From assembly GCF_003260975.1 (NCBI RefSeq), contig NZ_CP030041.1, positions 5,335,501 to 5,399,500 of the forward strand: a DNA stretch of 64,000 nt, in the 5' to 3' direction. The stretch comes from Echinicola strongylocentroti. GTDB taxonomy: Bacteria; Bacteroidota; Bacteroidia; Cytophagales; Cyclobacteriaceae. Below the pieces are notes generated by a model. The model was not told the origin of the DNA and ran no database searches. It was given only the letters and a program-made list of their open reading frames with translations. A program made the position numbers and the translations under genes. Below, in pieces: positions 26,486 through 34,851 of this stretch (the first letter of the stretch is position 1; every line of letters begins with the position of its first letter).

Positions 26486-27103
26486 ATGAAAGCATTGTTG
26501 ATTGTGGATGTGCAGAATGATTTTTTGCCAGGAGGGGCATTGGAGGTAAAGGAAGGAGATAAGATCATTCCTGTTATCAATAAACTTCAGGAAAAATTTG
26601 ATTTTATATTAGCTACCCAAGATTGGCATCCTGCAGATCATAAGAGTTTTGCGGCCAATCACCCTGGTAAGCAAGCTGGAGAGGTGATTAAACTGGGAGG
26701 AACGGACCAAATGCTCTGGCCAGTACATTGTGTGCAGGAGAGTGAGGGCGCCCAGTTTGCAGAAAAACTAAAGCGGGACAAATGGAACAAGGTGTTTAGA
26801 AAGGGGCTAAACCCACTTGTGGATTCATATAGCGGTTTTTTTGACAACAAAAAAAAGGAAGATACTGGGCTTACGGCTTATCTGCACGAACATGATATTT
26901 CAGATCTTTATGTGACGGGCCTAGCGGCTGACTATTGTGTGAAGTTTACCGTCTTGGATGCGCTAAAAGAAGGCTTTGATACTTATTTGATTTCTGATGC
27001 CACCAGGGCTGTTAACTTATCACCTAGTGATTTTGATGAATCATTAAAAGAAATGAGCAAATCAGGGGCAGAAGTGGTCAGTAGTGCAGCGGTCTCTTTT
27101 TGA
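26486..27103 (+). CDS. pncA: Nicotinamidase/pyrazinamidase
   Basis: A 205-residue isochorismatase-fold hydrolase. LIVDVQNDFLPGGAL holds the catalytic Asp, TQDWHPADHKSFA supplies the metal-binding Asp/His residues, FRKGLNP the catalytic Lys, and VTGLAADYCVKFT the nucleophilic Cys. It deamidates nicotinamide to nicotinate, the substrate of PncB encoded just upstream. Length is normal. Confidence 0.96.
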   Translation: MKALLIVDVQNDFLPGGALEVKEGDKIIPVINKLQEKFDFILATQDWHPADHKSFAANHPGKQAGEVIKLGGTDQMLWPVHCVQESEGAQFAEKLKRDKWNKVFRKGLNPLVDSYSGFFDNKKKEDTGLTAYLHEHDISDLYVTGLAADYCVKFTVLDALKEGFDTYLISDATRAVNLSPSDFDESLKEMSKSGAEVVSSAAVSF

Positions 27104-27153
27104 GATATGGTCATAAATACCTATTTTCATATTCAATCCAATCCATTTTCACT

Positions 27154-27945
27154 ATGCAACTTCCCATTGTCACTGTTGATGCGTTTACCGACACACCATT
27201 TTCGGGTAATCCAGCTGCCATTTGTTTACTTCCAGGGCCATTGGCAGAGGAGGGAATGCAGCTCATCGCTTCCGAAATGAACCTTAGTGAAACGGCTTTT
27301 CTAGAACAGACTGGACCCGCTTCTTTTGATCTGAGGTGGTTTACTCCTATGCGAGAAGTGGACTTATGTGGACACGCAACACTGGCAAGTGCCTACATGC
27401 TGTATGTGGAGGAAGTGGTAGAAATGGATCAGGAAATTGTGTTTGCTACCAAAAGTGGCGAGCTACGGGTGCATATGGAAGGGGAAGAAATCGTGATGGA
27501 CTTTCCATTGATCACCATCCAGCCGGGGCAGCATCCCTATTTTATGGATGATTTTTTTGGTCAAAAAGTCATCGGAGCAGCTTCTCTAAAAGGTAATTGG
27601 ATACTGGAACTGGAAAATTATCATATCTTGGAATATGTAGAGCCTGAGTTTCAGGTGTTGGCTTTGCACAGTGAACAGGGCATTATCATTACAGCAAAGG
27701 GGAATGAAGACTACGATATCTATTCCCGCTATTTTGCTCCGAACCTAGGAATCAATGAAGATCCCGTTACAGGTTTTGCCCATTGTGCCCTGATGGATTA
27801 CTGGCACAAAAAAGATGGAAAGGAAGCGCTAAAAGCTTACCAAGCCAGTAAGAGGGAAGGGGAAATGAGACTTGAAATGCAGGGTGACCGTGTAATGATT
27901 TATGGTAAGGCGATTAAGATTTTTGAAGGCTTTTTAGAAGTGTAA
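27154..27945 (+). CDS. PhzF-family isomerase/epimerase
   Basis: A 263-residue protein using the ATG at 27154 (MQLPIVTVDAFTDTPFSGNPAAI); the frame opens earlier with TTG near the pncA stop but that leader is atypical. NLSETAFL carries the family's catalytic Glu, and VDLCGHATLASAY and DPVTGFAHCAL are the two symmetric glycine-rich motifs of the diaminopimelate-epimerase-like fold. Substrate unknown; most PhzF homologues outside phenazine clusters have no assigned reaction. Probably cotranscribed with pncA (50 bp gap). Confidence 0.92.
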   Translation: MQLPIVTVDAFTDTPFSGNPAAICLLPGPLAEEGMQLIASEMNLSETAFLEQTGPASFDLRWFTPMREVDLCGHATLASAYMLYVEEVVEMDQEIVFATKSGELRVHMEGEEIVMDFPLITIQPGQHPYFMDDFFGQKVIGAASLKGNWILELENYHILEYVEPEFQVLALHSEQGIIITAKGNEDYDIYSRYFAPNLGINEDPVTGFAHCALMDYWHKKDGKEALKAYQASKREGEMRLEMQGDRVMIYGKAIKIFEGFLEV

Positions 27946-28078
27946 AATGTTAGGTTATAATGTTTTGGTGAGCAATAATGCTGCGACAGTAAGCATACTG
28001 TTTCTATTGGGTGATTGACATTAATACGCATAATATTGCTAAAATTAGACGAAAATTGGCAATGCTTTATAGTGATCT

Positions 28079-28112
28079 TTTGTCATAACTGATACTAAAT
28101 TGCTTATATTTG
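28079..28112 (+). promoter_or_regulatory. Bacteroidota-type promoter
   Basis: TTTG (28079-28082), 22 bp, TATATTTG (28105-28112), matching the -33/-7 consensus of the phylum's primary sigma factor with slightly long spacing. It would give an untranslated leader of about 75 nt before the ATG at 28192. Confidence 0.5.
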
Positions 28113-28191
28113 TATATCTTACTATTATATTTTAACTTGAAATAATTAAACAATAAGACTAAACCTAATTTTTAAACTAAAGTTAACAGCA

Positions 28192-28623
28192 ATGAAAAAA
28201 TTATTACTAGTATTTACCGTGTTTTTGATTTCCTATGGCCTACAGGCTCAGGAAGTTGGTGTTCGCTTCGGAGAAGGAGCAAATAATGTAGCCATTGATG
28301 GGATTTTCTCCATAGGAGAATTCAGTCGTGTCCATGGTGATATTAGTTTTGGAGATGGTGTAGGCCTCGATTTGCTTTACGATTTTCTGTATCGGCCATT
28401 TCCAGATGCAGACGGTCTGGATTGGTATGTAGGTGCAGGTCCCTCATTCTATTTTAATGACCCCTTCTTCTTTGGTGTATCAGGTGAAATAGGCTTGGAG
28501 TATCACTTTGATTTTCCATTGGCGGTTGGGTTGGATTGGCGACCGACGTTTTGGATAGTCGAGGATACGGATTTCAATGCCAATTACTTCGGTCTCAATG
28601 TCAGGTACGTCATAGGCAGGTAA
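28192..28623 (+). CDS. Small outer-membrane beta-barrel protein
   Basis: A 143-residue protein with a cleavable signal peptide (KKLLLVFTVFLISYGLQAQ, cut after about residue 20). The mature part alternates hydrophobic and polar residues with glycine/aromatic-rich strands and ends in NYFGLNVRYVIGR, the usual terminal strand shape of a small beta-barrel. Function unknown; resembles short OprA/OmpW-like or porin-family proteins of Bacteroidota. It has its own promoter-like site and terminator. Confidence 0.75.
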   Translation: MKKLLLVFTVFLISYGLQAQEVGVRFGEGANNVAIDGIFSIGEFSRVHGDISFGDGVGLDLLYDFLYRPFPDADGLDWYVGAGPSFYFNDPFFFGVSGEIGLEYHFDFPLAVGLDWRPTFWIVEDTDFNANYFGLNVRYVIGR

Positions 28624-28650
28624 AAGTATAAATAGACAACTGAACATACG

Positions 28651-28690
28651 ATGCTCCGTCAATTTTTGGCGGAGCATTTATTTTTATTGT
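28651..28690 (+). terminator. Rho-independent terminator
   Basis: Stem ATGCTCCG with CGGAGCAT (8 bp) around an 11-base loop, then TTATTTTTATT. It ends the small outer-membrane protein gene. Confidence 0.75.
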
Positions 28691-28726
28691 TGGCGTCCGA
28701 GTAAAGGTTTTTGTTTTATAAACAAG

Positions 28727-28760
28727 AAAAGCCCGGGTTGGCTTAGCAACTCCGGGCTTT
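28727..28760 (-). terminator. Rho-independent terminator of the 1-Cys peroxiredoxin gene
   Basis: AAGCCCGG and CCGGGCTT (8 bp) around a 15-base loop; on the reverse strand a TTTTCTTGTTT tail follows, 25 bp beyond the peroxiredoxin stop. Confidence 0.72.
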
Positions 28761-28784
28761 GAACTATAAAGATGATGTTTGTTT

Positions 28785-29423
28785 TTAATCAATATTAGGC
28801 TGAGGAGTGGTTCTTAGGTAGGGCTTGATTTCCTTGTGGCCTTTTGGAAATTTAGCAGGAATCTCTTCATTGCTGATCGCTGGTGCAATCACCACATCCT
28901 CACCATGCTTCCAGTTGGCTGGAGTAGCTACGGAATAATCGGCAGTCAGCTGTAATGAATCGATTACCCTGAGCAGCTCGTTGAAGTTTCTGCCAGTGCT
29001 GGCTGGATAAGTGATGGTAAGCTTGATCTTTTTGTCCGGACCGATGATAAATACAGACCTTACGGTGAGCTTTTCATTGGCATTGGGGTGGATCATGTCA
29101 TAAAGCTCGGCTACTTTTCGGTCCTCATCAGCAATGATCGGGTAATTTACCTCTGTCTGCTGTGTTTCATTGATGTCTTTTACCCATCCATGGTGGCTGT
29201 CGATCCCATCTACACTGAGAGCGATCATTTTGACATTTCTTTTTTCAAATTCCCCTTTCAGCTTGGCGGCAGTACCTAATTCGGTGGTGCATACAGGGGT
29301 ATAGTCTGCTGGGTGGGAAAATAATATACCCCAGCCATCGCCTAAGTATTCATACAAATTGATTTTTCCTGCAGTACTGTTAGCAGTAAAATCCGGTGCG
29401 GTGTCTCCTAATCTTAATGACAT
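28785..29423 (-). CDS. 1-Cys peroxiredoxin (Prx6 family)
   Basis: A 212-residue protein beginning MSLRLGDTAPDFTANST. The active site SHPADYTPVCTTELG has the peroxidatic Cys in PVCTTE, and the C-terminal extension ATPANWKHGEDVVIAPAISN and KFPKGHKEIKPYLRTTPQP is the Prx6 signature. There is no resolving Cys. It reduces hydrogen peroxide and organic peroxides. Length is usual. Monocistronic with its own terminator. Confidence 0.96.
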   Translation of the reverse strand: MSLRLGDTAPDFTANSTAGKINLYEYLGDGWGILFSHPADYTPVCTTELGTAAKLKGEFEKRNVKMIALSVDGIDSHHGWVKDINETQQTEVNYPIIADEDRKVAELYDMIHPNANEKLTVRSVFIIGPDKKIKLTITYPASTGRNFNELLRVIDSLQLTADYSVATPANWKHGEDVVIAPAISNEEIPAKFPKGHKEIKPYLRTTPQPNID

Positions 29424-29690
29424 AGTGATAATTTTTTTTTACGGTTAAATACAAAGTATACTCTATAGGTTTTGTAGGAAAACGTGTTTTTCCAAGATAA
29501 AGTTTAGAAAAACCCCACAAAATTGATAAAAGTGCGGAGATTAGTCAGGGCAAATGCGTTTAGTGTTTTGAAGGGAGACAATTTTCGTGTAGGCATAGCT
29601 ATCATCCGTGCCGCTGGCACTCCTTCGGGAGGTTGAGGAGAGCTTAAGTTCCTGCGGATGAATCCGCAGGTTACAAAATTTATCCCGAAT

Positions 29691-30529
29691 TCAATGCCGT
29701 TTAGTTAGTGTGTATCTGGAAAATATGGGTTCTATATTTTTTCCTTGGGCAGTTATTTTTCTAGCTAAATTCCAAGGTGGTTTTCATCTCTTTACCTTTG
29801 TCATTTTTTTGCTGCAGGTCAAAAAAGTGACCAAAAAACCCCGCCGCTGTGCATCTATTGGCCTAAAATTAAAACCTCCCCTCATGCAGGCAAACTCCTC
29901 CTGTCTAAAGCCAAGCAGGCCTATCTAAAGCCAGGTAAACCTTCTTTAGCTGCCAACATTCTTTTTGGGCAGCATTTCGTCAAACAAGCCTGCCTTTTTG
30001 CCCACCCGCTTTTTAATTTCTTAACGCCCAATACCTGCAAGGCGGATCCGGTTAATAAGTTTCTTATGGATAAATTATCATCATTATTCCATGTAGTGGT
30101 ATATTTTCTTAAGTAACCAAGTTGAGCGAGAACTATAAGCCCCCCTGAGCCAAAAAAGGTATCGCTTCCTTATTACGGCCCTTGGTATGCCTGTTTTCCA
30201 GTCGATGGTGGAGGCCGTTAAGAAAGGGAGTTGGCTCGCGTCGTGGAACAGCGAGACCCACTCACTTTTAGGTCGTAGCCATCGGGTGGAAATTAAAATG
30301 GGTGACGGATCTCGGTCGCAGGGTAAATCCATGTTCCATTTTAAAAGGCATACCACCGGCCTAGATTTTTTTCTTTCTTCATCAATAGCCTGCCCCGAAG
30401 GCTTTCGGGGGAAAAAAGGAAAAGGATAAAATCCACCAAGATGATCAGGTTTCCCCAGCCAAAGTCAATCAAAAAAAGGACTTTTAGGTATATGAAAAGG
30501 AGGAAATCCCCTTAACTAAACGGCATTGA
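29691..30529. mobile_element. 839-bp segment bounded by 17-bp inverted repeats (non-autonomous element candidate)
   Basis: Left end TCAATGCCGTTTAGTTA (29691-29707) is exactly the inverse of TAACTAAACGGCATTGA (30513-30529). Outside both ends lies a CCCGAAT-type flank (ATCCCGAATTC left, inverted relation ATCCCGAATTATGC right) that resembles the ends of the 186-bp repeat. The interior has no transposase; it includes a stretch around 29790-29850 whose translation ends in FLLQVKKVTKKPRR, which I recall from hypothetical proteins repeated in related genomes, and a palindromic CCCCGAAGGCTTTCGGGG at 30393-30410. A composite, non-coding dispersed repeat is the best description. Confidence 0.55.
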
Positions 30530-30646
30530 TCCCGAATTATGCATTAGAATAATTAAAAGGGGGGCTTAGGTTTTGAATTTGGGAGAAGATGCCATCCATC
30601 CAGGGTCTTTTTTTGACGGGTAGTGATATTTTCAAGACCTGTTTAT

Positions 30647-30832
30647 CCCGGGTTATGCATTAGGAATCGTAGTGAGAGCTGAAATTGCAAGAAAATCAGT
30701 TAGTTTGGAGGCATTAGCGTAGCACCGCTACGGTTATGCCGAAAACTAAAGTGAAACGGCTGATTTTGAAGCAGTTTCAGGTCGCAACACCTGTGCGCCG
30801 TGGCGTAGATAGGCTAATGCATATTCCGGGTT
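30647..30832 (+). repeat. MITE-like 186-bp repeat, copy A
   Basis: Ends CCCGGGTTATGCATTAG and, inverted at the other side, CCCGGAATATGCATTAG form imperfect terminal inverted repeats. The centre holds the palindrome GCGTAGCACCGCTACG (30717-30732) flanked by GGCAT and ATGCC. The reverse complement of 55833-56018 matches over the whole length with only about four differences by eye. No open reading frame. Likely a mobile or REP-like non-autonomous element. Confidence 0.8.
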
Positions 30833-30876
30833 TAAATGCCTTTGCCCTGGGAGATTAGTAAAAGAATAGGAATTTT

Positions 30877-30915
30877 GTCTCTATACTCAAGTCTCACATC
30901 TCAAATCTTGCCTTC
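30877..30915. repeat. Degenerate TGAGAC-type short repeat
   Basis: On the reverse strand it reads AAGATTTGAGATGTGAGAC then TTGAGTATAGAGAC, units of 7-8 bases related to those at 51536-51582. It abuts the stop codon of the following reverse-strand aminotransferase. Confidence 0.5.
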
Positions 30916-32101
30916 AATCACCATTTTCCTCTATCGATTGTAAAATAATGGCACAGGCCTTTTTGATCTCTTCCTCAGTGATGGTCAGCGGTGGAGCAAT
31001 GCGCATGCTGTCTTCACAAAATAAAAACCAGTCTGTAATGATCCCCAGCTCGATCGCCCGGTCAATGATGGGCTTAAGGACTTCGAAGGATTCAAATTCC
31101 ACGGCCATCATCAGCCCTTTATTGCGGATACCTTTGATCTTGGAGTGCTTTAAGTTTTCTTTGAAGAGCTTGGCTTTGCTTTCCACTTGTTGGATAAGTT
31201 GTTCTTTGTGAAGGACCTCAATGGTAGCCAGTGATGCTGCGCAGCTGACCGGGTGACCGCCAAACGTGGTGATATGTCCAAGGAGTGGGTTGTTTTTGAA
31301 TACAGCCATGATGGACTGGGAAGCGATGAACGCTCCGATGGGCATTCCTCCTCCCATGCCTTTTGCGCAGACCACGATGTCAGGAGCAATATCGTAGTGT
31401 TCAAATGCCCAGAATTTACCCGTCCTGCCAAATCCTGCTTGGATTTCATCGAGGATAAGCAAGGTGCCCATTTCATTGCAGCGCTGTCGCAAGGCTTGGA
31501 AGTAGGCTTTTGACCCGACTCTGATGCCTGCTTCTCCCTGGACGGTTTCTATGATAACTGCGGCAGTTTCTTCCGTGATCAGGTCCAATTGGTCAATGGC
31601 ATTAAAATCAACGTTTCGGATTCCGGGGAGCAAGGGACGATAGGCCCTTTTGAACAGCTCATTTCCGCCTACGGAAAGGGCCCCGTGTGAAGAACCATGG
31701 TAGGCATTGCCGCAACTGATGATTTCCCTTCTGCCAGTGTATCTTTTGGCGAGTTTCAAGGCACCTTCTACGGCTTCACTGCCACTGTTCACCAAGTACA
31801 CGTTGTCGAGACTTTCCGGAAGGGTGTCCGTGAGGGCTTTGGCCAATAGTGTCTGGGGGGATTGCACATATTCTCCATACACCATCAGGTGCATGTACTT
31901 GTCCAGTTGCTCTTGTATGGCTGCGACTACTTTGGGGTGGCGGTGTCCTACATTGCTGACACCGATCCCAGAAATGAGGTCAATGTACTTTTCGCCGTTT
32001 GGGCCGTACATATAAATGCCTTCTGCTTTTTCGATTTCGATGAGCAAGGGGAAATCGGTGGTTTGTGCAAGGTTGGATAAAAAGAGCTGACGGTTATTCA
32101 T
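30914..32101 (-). CDS. Class III PLP-dependent aminotransferase
   Basis: A 395-residue enzyme. Landmarks are LISGIGVSNVGHRHP, VNSGSEAVEGALKLAKRYTGR, NAYHGSSHGALS, LILDEIQAGFGRTG and VVCAKGMGGGMPIGA, with the PLP-binding Lys in AKGMGGG. This is the ornithine/acetylornithine/4-aminobutyrate transaminase fold. Substrate is not certain: no arginine-biosynthesis gene is adjacent, and the sequence is of the type often annotated as aspartate aminotransferase family in Bacteroidota. Monocistronic. Confidence 0.92.
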   Translation of the reverse strand: MNNRQLFLSNLAQTTDFPLLIEIEKAEGIYMYGPNGEKYIDLISGIGVSNVGHRHPKVVAAIQEQLDKYMHLMVYGEYVQSPQTLLAKALTDTLPESLDNVYLVNSGSEAVEGALKLAKRYTGRREIISCGNAYHGSSHGALSVGGNELFKRAYRPLLPGIRNVDFNAIDQLDLITEETAAVIIETVQGEAGIRVGSKAYFQALRQRCNEMGTLLILDEIQAGFGRTGKFWAFEHYDIAPDIVVCAKGMGGGMPIGAFIASQSIMAVFKNNPLLGHITTFGGHPVSCAASLATIEVLHKEQLIQQVESKAKLFKENLKHSKIKGIRNKGLMMAVEFESFEVLKPIIDRAIELGIITDWFLFCEDSMRIAPPLTITEEEIKKACAIILQSIEENGD

Positions 32102-32387
32102 CTGATCGTTTTGTTGATTACTTATCCAAAATTAAGGGCTTTTATCTGAAAATGGCCAAAATATGACGTGGAATCCATGATTTGGTGAATTGATGACCAT
32201 TGTTACTTGGGAGGAGGCTTCCGGTGAGTAGTTGAATGGCGAAATCATTTAGCTGACGGTCCCTTAATTGCGATATATACATTATTGCAAAAAGAATATA
32301 TGGATGGATTATAACCGAAATGTGTGGTAATATCTACATAATGTGTTTTATTTGGGGAAGTTTTACACACTAACTTCCTATCCCGAC

Positions 32388-33521
32388 ATGAGTGATTTTG
32401 ATGTAGCCATTATTGGTAGTGGTCCTGCAGGCGCTTCTGCGGCATACCAACTGGCAGAGCAGGGCGTTTCTACTGTTTTAATTGAAAAGGAACTACTTCC
32501 TCGTTACAAAACCTGTGGCGGTGGCTTTGTTTACCGTGGAAGACGGAGATTGCCATTCGACATCTCTGACGTGGTGGAGCGAGAGTTTATGCAGATCAGC
32601 CTTTATTTTGAGGATGAATCGATGATGCTGACCACCAAAAGGGATGTGCCAGTGATCAGTATGGTGATGCGAGATGACTTTGATAATTTTATCATCAAAA
32701 AGGCTCAAGAAAAGGGCGTTGTTGTCAAAGATGGCCACAAGCTTACCGGGATTACTTTTGGTGATATTCCTGTTCTCCACACCAATCAAGGAGACATTAA
32801 GGCAAAAATGATCATTGCGGCAGATGGGGTCTTAAGTCCTACGGCAAAAATCGCCGGATGGAAGGAAACCAGGACGCTGATCCCTGCACTGGAATATGAG
32901 GTGGAAGTAAGTCCTGAAGATTTTGAGCGGCTTTCTAAGGAAGTTCGCTTTGATGTGGATACCATCCCGTATGGGTATGCCTGGAGCTTTCCGAAGAAAA
33001 ATCACCTTTCTCTTGGGGTCGCTTCCGCAAGAAAAGTGCGGATCGACCTAAAAGCACACTATAGAAAATACCTCGATAAGCTGGGGATAGAAAAAGTGAT
33101 CAGTGAAAAAGCCCACGGATTTCAAATCCCCGTCGCTCCAAGGACAGATGGGTTTTATCGTAATGGTGTTTTTCTGACCGGTGACGCAGCGGGATTTGCT
33201 GACCCGATTACTGCCGAAGGGATCTCCAATGCCTTACTGAGTGGTGAAATGGTGGTAGAGGCCATTGTTAAAGCAAATCTAGCCCCTGACATAGCTGGTG
33301 AGCTTTACGAAAACAGGTTGAAAGCGGAACTACTCCCTGAAATACAAACAGGGATAAGTGTTTCCAAATGGTTTTATAGCCAACGTAAAATCCGCAATTT
33401 CTTAATGAAGCGATACGGTGACTATTTTATTTCAGCCATGACAGACGTGTTTATAGGAGAAAGAAGCTATCCGAGAGATTTGATGAAAAGCCTTAAAAAG
33501 AAGGTCAGGGAATTGGTATGA
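32388..33521 (+). CDS. FAD-dependent oxidoreductase, geranylgeranyl reductase family
   Basis: A 377-residue flavoprotein from the ATG at 32388 (MSDFDVAIIGSGPAGASAA). The dinucleotide-binding GSGPAG motif, KTCGGGF and GDAAGFADPITAEGI are the hallmarks of the geranylgeranyl-reductase/digeranylglycerophospholipid reductase group, which reduces double bonds in isoprenoid chains. In non-photosynthetic Bacteroidota the substrate is usually unknown (menaquinone tail or lipid are possibilities). An upstream GTG in frame at 32343 seems less likely. Monocistronic. Confidence 0.88.
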   Translation: MSDFDVAIIGSGPAGASAAYQLAEQGVSTVLIEKELLPRYKTCGGGFVYRGRRRLPFDISDVVEREFMQISLYFEDESMMLTTKRDVPVISMVMRDDFDNFIIKKAQEKGVVVKDGHKLTGITFGDIPVLHTNQGDIKAKMIIAADGVLSPTAKIAGWKETRTLIPALEYEVEVSPEDFERLSKEVRFDVDTIPYGYAWSFPKKNHLSLGVASARKVRIDLKAHYRKYLDKLGIEKVISEKAHGFQIPVAPRTDGFYRNGVFLTGDAAGFADPITAEGISNALLSGEMVVEAIVKANLAPDIAGELYENRLKAELLPEIQTGISVSKWFYSQRKIRNFLMKRYGDYFISAMTDVFIGERSYPRDLMKSLKKKVRELV

Positions 33522-33912
33522 CATGGGATGGTAGGGGCTCTCTTTTCTGCTTTTTTTATCCATACTTGTTGGAAATAACATAGAGCACAGCAGTATAGAA
33601 ATTCATCTAATCAGCTTAGTGGGAGATCAAGTGCGGATAGGTTATGAGGGGATTATGGTCGGTCTCGGTACAAGCCTGATTCGCTACGGTGCCAAGTAAT
33701 GATGCTATGTGCTGGTTTTGAGTCACAATAGAGAGACTAAGGCATATTTTTTCTCACCAGTCTCCAGTACCTAAGTCACTGTCAGGATGCGACACCCACT
33801 ATAATGGTACCGTTGATCATTTTGTGTTTAGGATTGCATGATTTGCCTTTTCATTTTAGCCCAAAACCCTTAACTTCCACTTTTATATTAATAAATAAAA
33901 CCCAACCATAAA
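33522..33912. other. Intergenic region, nothing recognised
   Basis: 391 bp between co-directional genes. No open frame with good context, no hairpin of note and no clear -33/-7 promoter, although the promoter of the downstream gene must be here. Immediately before the ATG the DNA is AT-rich (TTATATTAATAAATAAAA). Confidence 0.6.
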
Positions 33913-34668
33913 ATGAAATTAAACCTATTGTTTCCTGTATTGGCAGGAAGTCTGCTGGCTATGCCGGCGCTAGCCCAACATGATCCTGTCCAGTTGCCAC
34001 CAGAAGCTACAGAAGTGTGGGAGCCAGAACCACCGATCGTTACCCCCGGTGAGGAGAACCATTTGCCCCCTTCGGATGCTATTGTGCTTTTTGATGGGAG
34101 TGATTTGGATGCTTGGAAAAGTGTAAAAACAGACGGAGAAGCTGAATGGACCGTGCATGACGGCATATTTACCGTAAAGCCAGGGACTGGTGAGATAGCC
34201 ACTAAAGAAAAATTTGGGGATGTCCAATTACATATTGAATGGAAAGCACCAGATGTGGTCAAAGGTAAAGGACAGGGAAGAGGAAATAGCGGGTTGTTCT
34301 TTTGTGAGCGCTATGAGGTTCAGATTCTGGATTCCTATGATAATCGCACCTACTCCAATGGACAGGCGGCTTCACTTTATAAAGAAGGCATCCCATTGGC
34401 CAATGCCATGCGCTCTCCCAAAGAGTGGAACACGTACGATGTTTTTTTCACTGCTCCGAGGTTTAATAAGGACGGAATCGTAATTTCTCCTGCTTATGTG
34501 ACAGTCATCCATAATGGTGTTTTGGTGCAGAATCACTATGAAGTAAAAGGCACTACCGCGTATATTGGTGTTCATAAATACGAGGCCCACGAATCCGAAT
34601 TACCGATCAAGTTACAAGATCATGGCAACTTGGTAAACTTCAGAAATATCTGGGTGAGGAAGCTTTGA
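33913..34668 (+). CDS. DUF1080 (3-keto-disaccharide hydrolase type) exported protein
   Basis: A 251-residue protein with signal peptide (KLNLLFPVLAGSLLAMPALAQ, cleaved near residue 22), a proline-rich linker (about 23-60) and one DUF1080 domain (about 60-251). Family landmarks are IVLFDGSDLDAWKS, EKFGDVQLHIEWKAP, GNSGLFFCERYEVQILDS and a terminal LVNFRNIWVR. DUF1080 proteins include 3-keto-glycoside hydrolases acting in the periplasm. The next gene encodes a Tat-exported Gfo/Idh/MocA oxidoreductase, a common partner in 3-keto-sugar processing, so a joint role is plausible. Confidence 0.88.
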   Translation: MKLNLLFPVLAGSLLAMPALAQHDPVQLPPEATEVWEPEPPIVTPGEENHLPPSDAIVLFDGSDLDAWKSVKTDGEAEWTVHDGIFTVKPGTGEIATKEKFGDVQLHIEWKAPDVVKGKGQGRGNSGLFFCERYEVQILDSYDNRTYSNGQAASLYKEGIPLANAMRSPKEWNTYDVFFTAPRFNKDGIVISPAYVTVIHNGVLVQNHYEVKGTTAYIGVHKYEAHESELPIKLQDHGNLVNFRNIWVRKL

Positions 34669-34810
34669 TTGTCAGCTCCCTGCGAATACAGTGACCTAGA
34701 TGTACAAGACAATGACTGACCAGTGTTTTGGATTGGTAAGTCATTGCCCATAGATTTTCTGTGCGTTTCGGGAGAAATAAAAACTACTGGCAAGAAGGCG
34801 TATAATCATA

Positions 34811-34851
34811 AAAACTATTAACTCATTAACCAAATAACAAATAACCTAACC
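34811..34851. repeat. TAAC-type degenerate leader repeat before the Gfo/Idh/MocA gene
   Basis: Repeated units ATTAACTC, ATTAACC, AAATAAC, AAATAACC and TAACC run up to the ATG at 34852, the same kind of leader as before pncA (26429-26485) and before the FAH gene ending at 56931. No Shine-Dalgarno sequence is present. Confidence 0.55.

Larger units (their letters stand above)
29424..30913. other. Gene-poor 1.5-kb region made of repeats
   Basis: No convincing gene. It contains a short palindrome around 29655-29670 (TGCGGATGAATCCGCA), the 839-bp inverted-repeat-bounded segment, the MITE-like element copy A and a degenerate TGAGAC-type repeat at its right end, each listed separately. Short open frames (for example 29710-29928 and 30084-30356) have no start context or coding composition that I trust. 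Confidence 0.7.

Noticed and set aside
29710..29928. A 72-residue + strand frame in the gene-poor repeat region
   Set aside because: Low complexity and no start context; similar sequence is recalled as repeated non-coding DNA in related genomes, so it was treated as part of the 839-bp element.
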